A stretch of 7,778 nucleotides of DNA from JBCDIQ01 sp039024295 (GCA_039024295.1 JBCDIQ010000295.1:1-7778); one strand, 5' to 3'. Shown: positions 1 to 6,498, counted from the first letter of the stretch. Program-made: numbers and translations. Notes: a model not told the origin generated them from the sequence alone.

Positions 1-635
1 CAGAAACAGAAAGCCTGGATATTGGCTGGTTAAAGCTGCTTAATGGGGTGTTCATAGCCTTGTTATTGGCGTTTTTTGGGATTTACCTGCTCACGCGAAT
101 GGATGCATTCCCTTCTTTGTCTTATCCTCATGCCCTAACAAACTCGGGATTGATTATCGCCTTTGTATACATCAGCTTTAAAGGAGTGGGACAGTATGTA
201 ATTGCAGATTATCATAACATCAAGCTAGAGGAAACTGAGGATTTGGTTCAAAAGGAAAAGTATGCAACTTCCTCTTTGTCACTTGAGGAATCTACGCGAC
301 TATTTAGAGAGGTAGTCAAGCTATTCAATGAGCAGGAAGTATACCTGGAACCCCAATTGACCATTCACCAATTATCGGAGCAAATGGGAACCACTACTCA
401 TGCCCTTTCCCAAGCCATTAATTCCCAATTTGGGAAATCATTCTTCGATTTGGTAAATGAATATCGTGTGAATCATGTGAAGCGCCTGTTGGTTGATCCG
501 GATAAACAGGCGTTTACTTTTCTGGCATTGGCCCTTGAGAGCGGGTTTAATTCCAAGTCTTCCTTTAACCGGGTCTTCAAGCAGCATACGGGCATGACGC
601 CTTCTGAATTTCAAAAGGCCCATGCGGTGGTGTAG
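1..635 (+). CDS. Membrane-anchored AraC-family transcriptional regulator, 3' part (5' end outside window)
   Basis: The frame is open from base 3 to the stop at 633-635 and has no convincing start inside the window, so the gene begins upstream; the GTG at 48 lies within a hydrophobic segment and is unlikely to be the start. The visible 210 residues begin with two probable transmembrane helices (about nt 40-100 and 145-200). A charged linker follows, then a C-terminal AraC/XylS DNA-binding domain with two helix-turn-helix units (about nt 360-422 and 516-593). The second unit carries the family signature ESGFNSKSSFNRVFKQHTG followed by MTPSEFQ. By family knowledge it is a DNA-binding activator or repressor tethered to the inner membrane; the signal it senses is unknown. 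It ends 95 nt before the monooxygenase start on the same strand, so it may regulate that gene, but this is inferred from position only. Confidence 0.9.
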   Translation, partial: ETESLDIGWLKLLNGVFIALLLAFFGIYLLTRMDAFPSLSYPHALTNSGLIIAFVYISFKGVGQYVIADYHNIKLEETEDLVQKEKYATSSLSLEESTRLFREVVKLFNEQEVYLEPQLTIHQLSEQMGTTTHALSQAINSQFGKSFFDLVNEYRVNHVKRLLVDPDKQAFTFLALALESGFNSKSSFNRVFKQHTGMTPSEFQKAHAVV

Positions 636-657
636 GACATTTTCACAGAATTTGGTT

Positions 658-686
658 GTCCCAACTGCCCATATGGGACGATTGGG
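658..686. promoter_or_regulatory. Nested palindrome upstream of the monooxygenase gene, candidate operator
   Basis: A perfect 10-bp palindrome, CCCATATGGG (668-677), is flanked nearly symmetrically by CCCAA (660-664) and TTGGG (682-686). GTCCCA (658-663) and TGGGAC (674-679) form a second, offset inverted pair. The site lies 45-73 nt before the likely ATG at 731, where an operator would be expected. No clear Bacteroidota promoter (TTG ... TAnnTTTG) was found next to it, so the regulatory role is inferred. Confidence 0.35.
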
Positions 687-730
687 CTCAGACAGGTGCG
701 GTATTTGCCGTCAATCAACACACAGCTAGT

Positions 731-1897
731 ATGCATATTGATATTATTGGAGCGGGAATTGGAGGATTAACCACAGCGATTGCGTTAAAACAGCAGGGGT
801 TTTCTGTACATGTATTTGAACGAGCGAAGGAGGTAAAACCAGTTGGTGCAGGCATCATACTTGGCAGCAATGCCATGCAGGTGTATCAGTCGCTTGGGAT
901 AGCAGCTCAGCTGGTTGAGGTAGGGAATCCCCTGGATTCTATGAATGTAACACGAGAAGATCTAGCCCTCCTCTCCCAAGTAGATTTGTTGCCATTTAAG
1001 CACAAATATGGGGTACCTAATTTGGCTATTCACCGAGCTGCACTCTTAAACATACTCTTGGGCAAAATAGAACCGCATGAATTAAGTCTTGGAAAACAGG
1101 TCAAACGTGTAACATCTGATACGTCTACCTCTGTTCATTTTACTGATGGTTCTACCCACATGTCAGATGTCCTGATTGCAGCGGATGGCATCCACTCCCA
1201 AGTCCGAAACGGTCTTTTTCCAAAGGTTCACACGCGTGATGCGGGTCAATGGTGTTGGAGAGGGGTGTTAAATCATCAATTACCCAATCGGTATCGTCAA
1301 GAACTTAACGAGGCCTGGGGACCAACAGGCAGGGTGGGGTGTGTGCAAATCAATTTACAACAAGTTTATTGGTACGCCCTGACCGATGTAATGGGAAAAG
1401 CACCTCCGTTGGATTGGAAATCAGGGTTTAACTCCTTCCATCCTGTGTTACGGGAAATCCTTCACCTCACCCCGCAGGAGTCCATCCATTTTAGCCACCT
1501 AATCGACATAGCTCCTATGAATCACTGGTTCAAAGGAAATGTTTGCCTGGTGGGTGATGCAGCCCACGCCACCACCCCCAACCTTGGTCAAGGAGCTGGA
1601 CAAGCAATTGAAGACGCCTATGTGCTGGCCAGTTGTATGAGCAATCAACGATCTGTAGAAGCTGCTTTTCAGAATTTCCAACAAATCAGGATACCGAAAG
1701 CTCATCAGGTGACCAACACCAGTTGGCAAATCGGTAAAATGGCCCATTGGCAGCATCCTGTTGCGGTTTGGGTGCGAAATACCTTGATGAAGCTAAGCCC
1801 GCAGCAGCTCAGCCAACGACAAGCTGCACAGATATACCAACTTCCCAAGTTGGCCCAACCCTTCCACCTAAAGCCTAAAACTCAATACCCAACATGA
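731..1897 (+). CDS. FAD-dependent monooxygenase (PheA/TetX/UbiH-type flavoprotein hydroxylase)
   Basis: This 388-residue flavoprotein has the usual family length. Class A flavin monooxygenases use NAD(P)H and O2 to hydroxylate or epoxidise small, often aromatic, substrates. Visible motifs are the N-terminal Rossmann fingerprint GAGIGG (residues 7-12) ending in the ribose-binding acid E30 of VFERA, the ADG motif (151-153) and the FAD-binding GDAAH motif (275-279) followed by TPNLGQGAGQAIEDA. I chose ATG 731 because the Rossmann strand starts directly after it; the in-frame TTG at 656 would add 25 residues unlike the family. No strong Shine-Dalgarno sequence is seen. Its stop overlaps the next gene's ATG (ATGA), implying translational coupling. 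The sequence resembles the salicylate/3-hydroxybenzoate/urate hydroxylase-like group, but the substrate cannot be read from the sequence. Confidence 0.92.
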   Translation: MHIDIIGAGIGGLTTAIALKQQGFSVHVFERAKEVKPVGAGIILGSNAMQVYQSLGIAAQLVEVGNPLDSMNVTREDLALLSQVDLLPFKHKYGVPNLAIHRAALLNILLGKIEPHELSLGKQVKRVTSDTSTSVHFTDGSTHMSDVLIAADGIHSQVRNGLFPKVHTRDAGQWCWRGVLNHQLPNRYRQELNEAWGPTGRVGCVQINLQQVYWYALTDVMGKAPPLDWKSGFNSFHPVLREILHLTPQESIHFSHLIDIAPMNHWFKGNVCLVGDAAHATTPNLGQGAGQAIEDAYVLASCMSNQRSVEAAFQNFQQIRIPKAHQVTNTSWQIGKMAHWQHPVAVWVRNTLMKLSPQQLSQRQAAQIYQLPKLAQPFHLKPKTQYPT

Positions 1898-2286
1898 ATA
1901 TCTGCCTCATTCTCGCTTTCATCCTCTCCACCATGGCTTTTTTGGTGCACACTTTTGTTGGGGACAGAGAACTGCGCTTCATCGAACCGAAGGCTGCCGA
2001 TGGAAAGGCGGTTTCCTTGTCAACATGGACCATGGCCCGCTGTGGCTGGCATTGGATTTCGATAGATTTGCTGATGGCCAGTATCGGGCTTGGGCTGGCG
2101 ATATGGAGCAACTTGCCGTATAGAACCTTTTTATTGCAGCTATTCGCTGGTTATTTTCTATTGTATGGTGCCATTTGGCTGGTAGTCATTTTCATCTCTC
2201 GGTCTTTTAAGAATAATTACCTGCGCCTGGGGCAGTGGATGTTATTGTGGGTAATAGGCGTACTGGTGTGGAGCGGGACGCTTTGA
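1894..2286 (+). CDS. Small four-helix membrane protein of unknown function
   Basis: The 130 residues contain four likely transmembrane helices (about residues 3-22, 53-72, 79-101 and 111-128). There is no signal peptide cleavage site and no recognisable catalytic domain. Conserved-looking polar residues sit at the end of helix 1 (H19 and the GDRE stretch 23-26) and at the start of helix 2 (R49, C50, H53). I do not recognise the family with confidence; it resembles the many short uncharacterised inner-membrane proteins with an HxFxGxRE-like motif. The ATG overlaps the monooxygenase stop by 4 nt, and the transporter gene starts 46 nt downstream, so all three are probably in one transcript. A role as partner of the monooxygenase or the transporter is possible but only inferred. 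Confidence 0.8.
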   Translation: MNICLILAFILSTMAFLVHTFVGDRELRFIEPKAADGKAVSLSTWTMARCGWHWISIDLLMASIGLGLAIWSNLPYRTFLLQLFAGYFLLYGAIWLVVIFISRSFKNNYLRLGQWMLLWVIGVLVWSGTL

Positions 2287-2332
2287 CCCAAGGCAATTGC
2301 CAATCCTGCACAGAATTCTCTACCTTGCCTCC

Positions 2333-3895
2333 ATGCAGGCCCTTTGGCAGTTTTTCTCCTCACATGCAGATGATTTATGGGAACAAACCCTTGAGCATTT
2401 AGGGCTTACATTTCTCTCCCTGTTTTTTGCATTAATGGTCGGCGTTCCCTTGGGCATTTGGATTGTCCGAAAAGAACGGCTGGCACCCTGGGTAAATGGA
2501 TTGGTGGGCATGTTCCAAACCATTCCCAGCATAGCGTTGCTGGGATTTCTGATCCCCATCTTAGGAATCGGGGTGAAGCCTGCCATTTTTGCGCTGTTTC
2601 TGTATGCATTACTCCCCATTGTCCGGAATACCTATACCGGGATCAAGGAAGTTGCTCCCGAGGTAAAGGATGCAGCCCGAGGCATTGGATTTACGCCCAT
2701 CCAAGTCTTGCAAAAAGTGGAGTTACCGCTGGCGTTACCAGTTTTGTTTGCGGGCATTCGTACCGCAACGGTAATCAATGTAGGGGTAGCTACCTTGGCA
2801 GCATATATCGCTGCAGGAGGGTTGGGCGAATACATTTTTGCTGGAATTGCTTTGAATAACCCCCAAATGATCCTGGCGGGGGCCATTCCAGCTGCATTGC
2901 TTGCCTTGCTACTCGATCAATTGTTAGCTGCCCTGCAGCGTCTTCCGCTCAAAACCCTATCCCGGGTCATGCTGGCGATTCTGGTTTCAGTTCCTGTGAT
3001 TGCCTTGGCTTCCTGGGCTTGGCCATCAGGCACTCAGGAGGTAACCGCAGGTTTTCCACCGGAGTTTACGGGGCGCCCAGACGGGTATCCTGGGCTCCAA
3101 CGGGTATATGGCCTTGATCTAGAGGTGAAAAGCATGAACAATGCGCTGATGTATGACGCCCTCAAAGCAGGTGAAGTGGATGTGATCAGTGGATATGCTA
3201 CCGATGGACGGGTGAAGGCATATAACCTGAAAGTTCTCGAGGACAATCTTCATGCGTTCCCACCCTATGATGCAATCCCCTTGGTGCGGGAAGAAGTCTT
3301 GGAACAATTTCCTGCTTTGGAAACTATCCTGGGAAGGCTAGGGGGGAGGTTGCCAGATTCGGTCATGGCACGGTTGAATTATGAGGCTGACTTTTTAAAG
3401 CAAGAGCCGCAGGAGATTGCACAAAGGTTTCTTATCTCTCAACATCTGTTACCTGCCGATACTCAGTATATTACCACGCTCAAGGAACTAACGATTGGCT
3501 CAAAAATCTTCACGGAGCAGTACATCCTGGTGGAGATGTTCCGCCAGTTAATTGAGGGCTACACCAATGTGGAAGTTGTTGCGCAAACCGGCCTGGGCGG
3601 AACCAAGATTTGTTTTGATGCCTTGACCGCTGGAGAAATTGATGTATACCCCGAATACACCGGGACCGCATTATTGGTTTTGCTCAAAGCAGACTCCTTG
3701 GTAGATATTACTCGGCCTCAACAAGTTTTGCAATTTGTTGATTCTACTATGGTGGCTAGACATGAGTTGGCCGTTCTCCCACCTTTAGGATTTAATAATA
3801 CCTATGCCCTGATGATGCGGCAAGGGACTTTTATGGAAAGTGAGCCCACTTCTATCAGTGAATTGGTCCAATTGATCCAAAATTCGGGTGAATAA
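2333..3895 (+). CDS. OpuC-type ABC transporter: permease fused to a circularly permuted betaine-type substrate-binding domain
   Basis: From ATG 2333 the protein has 520 residues; a TTG at 2297 would add 12 uninformative residues. Residues 1-230 form a binding-protein-dependent permease with about six helices (22-45, 57-78, 82-98, 141-165, 181-203, 211-230) and the EAA loop that contacts the ATPase (110-133, DAARGIG then ELPLALP). Residues 237-520 form an OpuCC/ProX-like binding domain in swapped order. First comes the usual C-terminal half (PPEFTGRPDG 242-251, GYATDGR 287-293, FPPY 309-312, ending near 373). A linker (about 374-385) follows, then the usual N-terminal half (GSKIFTEQ 389-396, GLGGTK 420-425, YPEYTGTA 439-446, GFNNTYAL 486-493). 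Residues matching the Archaeoglobus ProX ligand pocket, as I recall it, are Y288, Y312, Y442, Y491, K391, T445, E244 and R248. Helix 6 would tether the domain outside the membrane. A quaternary-ammonium substrate is likely. No ATPase gene is in the window. Confidence 0.9.
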   Translation: MQALWQFFSSHADDLWEQTLEHLGLTFLSLFFALMVGVPLGIWIVRKERLAPWVNGLVGMFQTIPSIALLGFLIPILGIGVKPAIFALFLYALLPIVRNTYTGIKEVAPEVKDAARGIGFTPIQVLQKVELPLALPVLFAGIRTATVINVGVATLAAYIAAGGLGEYIFAGIALNNPQMILAGAIPAALLALLLDQLLAALQRLPLKTLSRVMLAILVSVPVIALASWAWPSGTQEVTAGFPPEFTGRPDGYPGLQRVYGLDLEVKSMNNALMYDALKAGEVDVISGYATDGRVKAYNLKVLEDNLHAFPPYDAIPLVREEVLEQFPALETILGRLGGRLPDSVMARLNYEADFLKQEPQEIAQRFLISQHLLPADTQYITTLKELTIGSKIFTEQYILVEMFRQLIEGYTNVEVVAQTGLGGTKICFDALTAGEIDVYPEYTGTALLVLLKADSLVDITRPQQVLQFVDSTMVARHELAVLPPLGFNNTYALMMRQGTFMESEPTSISELVQLIQNSGE

Positions 3896-3907
3896 AAGCT
3901 TGAATAA

Positions 3908-4008
3908 GGTTTTTAGCTAGATAGGGAGGCCTGTGTATTCGTTTGTCTGTAAAATAGAAATAGATTTTAGGATAAAAATATTAGCTAAAAACCATCATAT
4001 TTTTTAGC
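3908..4008 (+). repeat. Inverted repeat with an alternative competing hairpin between the transporter gene and egtB
   Basis: GGTTTTTAGCTA (3908-3919) is a perfect 12-bp inverted match to TAGCTAAAAACC (3982-3993), separated by 62 nt. The middle of the right arm, GCTAAAAA (3984-3991), can instead pair with TTTTTAGC (4001-4008) across a 9-nt loop. The two stems share an arm and exclude each other, as in attenuator-like switches. A T run at 4000-4005 lies just after the first stem. The element would be transcribed only in read-through from the transporter gene, or from a promoter I cannot see. Function is not established; it may simply end transporter transcription. Confidence 0.45.
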
Positions 4009-4042
4009 CGTATGACAAACTATTAGGATTTTTTCCCGTTAA

Positions 4043-4065
4043 TTTACAGATGTCAGGCATTTGAC
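4043..4065 (+). promoter_or_regulatory. Composite element TTTACAGATGTC-N6-TTGAC upstream of egtB
   Basis: The 12-mer TTTACAGATGTC (4043-4054), then 6 nt, then TTGAC (4061-4065) occurs again with identical spacing upstream of egtD. TTG could be the -33 box of a Bacteroidota promoter. A weak -7 candidate, TATTCTTC (4087-4094), gives a spacer of 23 nt, at the long end for the phylum. This placement would put transcription start near 4100, between the two candidate egtB start codons, and so favours ATG 4114. Confidence 0.5.
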
Positions 4066-4113
4066 ATAATGCTTCCTTTGTTTTTGTATTCTTCTGAAAA
4101 ATCCTCCTATCCC

Positions 4114-5388
4114 ATGATCATTTCCTCTGCTCCACCCCTTATTTCCCTATTAGACAAATACCAGGAAGTGAGAGCCCAAACCCTGAACATTTGTTCCCCT
4201 TTAAGCCCCGAAGATACCGTCGTACAGCCCATCACGGATGTGAGTCCTCCCAAATGGCACATGGCACATACCACATGGTTTTTTGAACAGTTTGTGCTGG
4301 GAGAGTTTCTACCCGATTATACAGTATTCCATTCCCAGTTCGCCTATTTGTTTAATAGTTATTATGAACATGCCGGTGAACGGATGCTCCGAGCAAACCG
4401 TGGGAATATTACCCGCCCGACGGTAGAGGAAGTGAAAGGTTTTCGGGCATATGTGGATGAACACATGGCCAAGCTGATTCAGCGGGAAGACTTGATGACC
4501 GATGAGGCGCATCGAATCATTGAGTTAGGCCTTCAGCATGAACAACAGCACCAGGAGCTTCTGATTTACGACATTAAGTATATCCTCGGCCACAACCCGA
4601 TGTTCCCAGCATATCATGAAGTGCCAGTAGGAAACCATGAGAAGCCCGTTGCGCCTGCCAATTTCCTTCCCATCGAAGAAGGCGTTTATCAAATAGGCTA
4701 TGATGGAGAAGAGTTTCATTTTGACAATGAGGTAGGCATTCACCGTGTATTTTTAGAGTCATTTGCCATCATGGACCGTTTGGTTACCAATGGCGAATAC
4801 CTTGAATTTGTGAAGGCGGGAGGCTACCGGCAGTTTCAATACTGGTTGTCAGAGGCGTGGGAATGGGTAAAACGCGAAGACGTAAAAGCCCCCTTGTACT
4901 GGCATCAAGATAAAGACGGTACCTGGTTCCAGTATTCGTTAACCGGGTTGAATCCGCTTAAGTTAAGGGAGCCTGTGACGCATATCAGCTTTTATGAGGC
5001 CGAAGCCTTCGCACGATGGAAGGGACTCAGGCTGCCAACCGAGTTTGAATGGGAAGTTGCTTGTAAACTGCACCAGGAGAGGCCTCATGAACAGGCCAAT
5101 TTCATGGATTCTGCCAAATACCATCCTCAGCCAATTGTCGCGGGAAATCCCCAATTCTGGGGCGATGTCTGGGAATGGACCCAGAGTGCTTACCTTCCTT
5201 ATCCAGGGTACACCACAGAGGAAGGGGCACTCGGCGAATACAATGGCAAATGGATGGTGAACCAAAAGGTGCTTCGAGGAGGTTCCTGCGCCAGTCCCGC
5301 CAACCATGTTCGAGCGACCTACCGAAATTTCTTCCATCCCCACTTGAGGTGGATGTTTAGCGGGATCAGATTAGCTAAACACCTATAA
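4114..5388 (+). CDS. egtB: Ergothioneine biosynthesis sulfoxide synthase EgtB
   Basis: EgtB is a non-haem iron enzyme that uses O2 to join a cysteine-derived thiol to C2 of the hercynine imidazole, giving a sulfoxide intermediate of ergothioneine. The 424 residues match the usual length. The N-terminal DinB-like domain (about 10-165) carries KWHMAHTTWFFE (histidines 49 and 52) and HEQQHQE (H142, H146), which supply the three-histidine iron site, and FNSYYE followed by R93 and R96. The C-terminal formylglycine-generating-enzyme-like domain (about 188-422) has GLRLPTEFEWE, GDVWEW (350-355), RGGSCAS and the closing FSGIRLA. In the mycobacterial enzyme an Asp and an Arg near the C-terminus help bind gamma-glutamylcysteine; by my alignment these are F407 and L411 here, so free cysteine may be the donor. 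ATG 4069 in the same frame would add 15 residues. I prefer 4114 because the family-like sequence begins there and the promoter-like element overlaps the earlier start region. The gene precedes egtD, with a 111-nt gap. Confidence 0.93.
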   Translation: MIISSAPPLISLLDKYQEVRAQTLNICSPLSPEDTVVQPITDVSPPKWHMAHTTWFFEQFVLGEFLPDYTVFHSQFAYLFNSYYEHAGERMLRANRGNITRPTVEEVKGFRAYVDEHMAKLIQREDLMTDEAHRIIELGLQHEQQHQELLIYDIKYILGHNPMFPAYHEVPVGNHEKPVAPANFLPIEEGVYQIGYDGEEFHFDNEVGIHRVFLESFAIMDRLVTNGEYLEFVKAGGYRQFQYWLSEAWEWVKREDVKAPLYWHQDKDGTWFQYSLTGLNPLKLREPVTHISFYEAEAFARWKGLRLPTEFEWEVACKLHQERPHEQANFMDSAKYHPQPIVAGNPQFWGDVWEWTQSAYLPYPGYTTEEGALGEYNGKWMVNQKVLRGGSCASPANHVRATYRNFFHPHLRWMFSGIRLAKHL

Positions 5389-5437
5389 TTCAGCCTGAAA
5401 TTTTGATCAATTCTGGAATTTCTGCCAGCTCTCCCTG

Positions 5438-5454
5438 TCTGTAGCCTTTACAGA
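5438..5454. promoter_or_regulatory. Dyad TCTGTA-N5-TACAGA overlapping the egtD element
   Basis: A perfect 6-bp inverted repeat (5438-5443 and 5449-5454) overlaps the left part of the shared element upstream of egtD. It could be the binding site of a dimeric regulator. The egtB copy keeps only the right half-site (4045-4050), although an isolated inverted TCTGTAAA lies at 3946-3953. Operator function is inferred. Confidence 0.35.
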
Positions 5455-5469
5455 TGTCTTTCTGTTGAC
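5447..5469 (+). promoter_or_regulatory. Composite element TTTACAGATGTC-N6-TTGAC upstream of egtD
   Basis: This is the second copy of the element found before egtB: TTTACAGATGTC (5447-5458), 6 nt, TTGAC (5465-5469), starting 53 nt before the egtD ATG. The 6-nt spacer and the flanks differ between the copies, so only these 17 positions are shared. If TTG is a -33 box, transcription would start very near the ATG, giving a short or absent leader. No good TAnnTTTG box is visible (closest is TAACCCTT at 5486). Confidence 0.5.
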
Positions 5470-5499
5470 CTTAACCAAATACACCATAACCCTTTTTTC

Positions 5500-6456
5500 A
5501 TGTCTGTTAGCACTGCTTTGTCGACTTTTGCCATTGATGTACAAGAAGGACTTACAGCTTCTCCAAAATATTTATCTTCGAGGTACTTCTATGATAAACG
5601 TGGAAGTGAGTTATTCGAAGAAATCATGCGGACGGAGGCCTATTACCCAACCCGATGTGAGTATGAAGTATTCGAACTGCACAAGGATGCCTTGTTAAAT
5701 AAGTTTTCCTCAAAGGGACCATTTAATTTGGTTGAGTTTGGCGCAGGAGATGGACTGAAAACCAAAATCTTGCTCCAGCATTTTTGGGATTGTGAAGCAG
5801 AGTTTTCCTATTGCCCGATTGATATAAGCGAGGATTCTCTGGGACGCTTGGTTGCGGACTTGAACCAGGAATGGCCCCAACTCCCAGTAAAGCCTTTACC
5901 GGGTGACTATTTCGATGCATTTGCGCGCTTGGAAGGAGACAGTCAGCGAAAAGTTGCTTTATTCCTCGGTTCCAATATTGGCAACTTTCGGGAGGCTTAC
6001 GCCATCAAGTTTTTGTCGCGGATGCGGGAATATCTCTCCAAAGATGACCTTTTGATGATAGGGTTTGACCTGAAGAAAGACCCTGAAACCATCCTAAATG
6101 CCTATGATGACCCGGAAGGCGTAACACGTGACTTTAACCTAAATTTGCTAAGCCGAATTAACCGTGATCTGGGAGCTAATTTTGAGGTGGATGCTTTCCG
6201 GCATTATCCCACCTATAACCCGATGACCGGGGAAACCTTGAGCTACCTTGTCAGCACCAAGGCCCAGGAAGTCTACCTTGCTGCAACCCAATCCCGCATT
6301 TCATTTGGGGCCTGGGAACCCATTTTTATGGAGCTGTCACAGAAGTACGACCCCGCTATGATTAAATCTCTGGCAGAAAAAACCGGATTCCGCGTGGTTG
6401 ATACCCTGACTGATTCCAGGGGATGGTTTGCAGATGTAATCTGGCAACCTGTGTAG
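5500..6456 (+). CDS. egtD: L-histidine N-alpha-methyltransferase EgtD
   Basis: EgtD transfers three methyl groups from S-adenosylmethionine to the histidine alpha-amino group, making hercynine, the substrate of EgtB, in the cytoplasm. The 318 residues match the family length of about 320. Visible features are the N-terminal histidine-binding region with FYDKRGSELFEEI (30-42) and YYPTR (48-52), the SAM-binding motif EFGAGDGLKT (79-88), GSNIGNF (157-163), AYDD (201-204) and the ELS motif (278-280). Residues that bind histidine in mycobacterial EgtD, as I recall them (Y39, Y56, N166, Y206, E282, S284), correspond here to Y31, Y48, N162, Y202, E278 and S280, so an active enzyme is expected. The start ATG 5500 gives the usual short N-terminal extension. 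The gene follows egtB with its own upstream copy of the shared element and is followed by an intrinsic terminator. Confidence 0.95.
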   Translation: MSVSTALSTFAIDVQEGLTASPKYLSSRYFYDKRGSELFEEIMRTEAYYPTRCEYEVFELHKDALLNKFSSKGPFNLVEFGAGDGLKTKILLQHFWDCEAEFSYCPIDISEDSLGRLVADLNQEWPQLPVKPLPGDYFDAFARLEGDSQRKVALFLGSNIGNFREAYAIKFLSRMREYLSKDDLLMIGFDLKKDPETILNAYDDPEGVTRDFNLNLLSRINRDLGANFEVDAFRHYPTYNPMTGETLSYLVSTKAQEVYLAATQSRISFGAWEPIFMELSQKYDPAMIKSLAEKTGFRVVDTLTDSRGWFADVIWQPV

Positions 6457-6475
6457 GGAGAGGTTTTTCCATGGC

Positions 6476-6498
6476 CCAGGCTACTTGCCTGGTTTTTT
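6476..6498 (+). terminator. Intrinsic terminator after egtD
   Basis: CCAGGC (6476-6481) and GCCTGG (6487-6492) form a perfect 6-bp GC-rich stem with the 5-nt loop TACTT, followed directly by six T residues (6493-6498). It starts 20 nt after the egtD stop. There is no matching T run on the minus strand, so it should act on plus-strand transcription only and mark the end of the egtB-egtD unit. Confidence 0.85.

Noticed and set aside
656..730. TTG start for a longer monooxygenase
   Set aside because: The extra 25 residues precede the Rossmann motif, which normally lies at the very N-terminus, and ATG 731 fits the family.
2309..2317. CACAGAATT shared with 644-652 upstream of the monooxygenase
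   Set aside because: A 9-base match is expected many times by chance in a window of this size and the contexts differ.
2458..2859. Long open frames inside the transporter and EgtB genes in other frames or strands
   Set aside because: They lie entirely inside strongly recognisable genes and show no domain-like sequence of their own.
3035..3895. Permease with a truncated or broken substrate-binding domain
   Set aside because: Both halves of the domain are present in one continuous frame with all expected motifs, only in swapped order, so permutation explains it better than decay.
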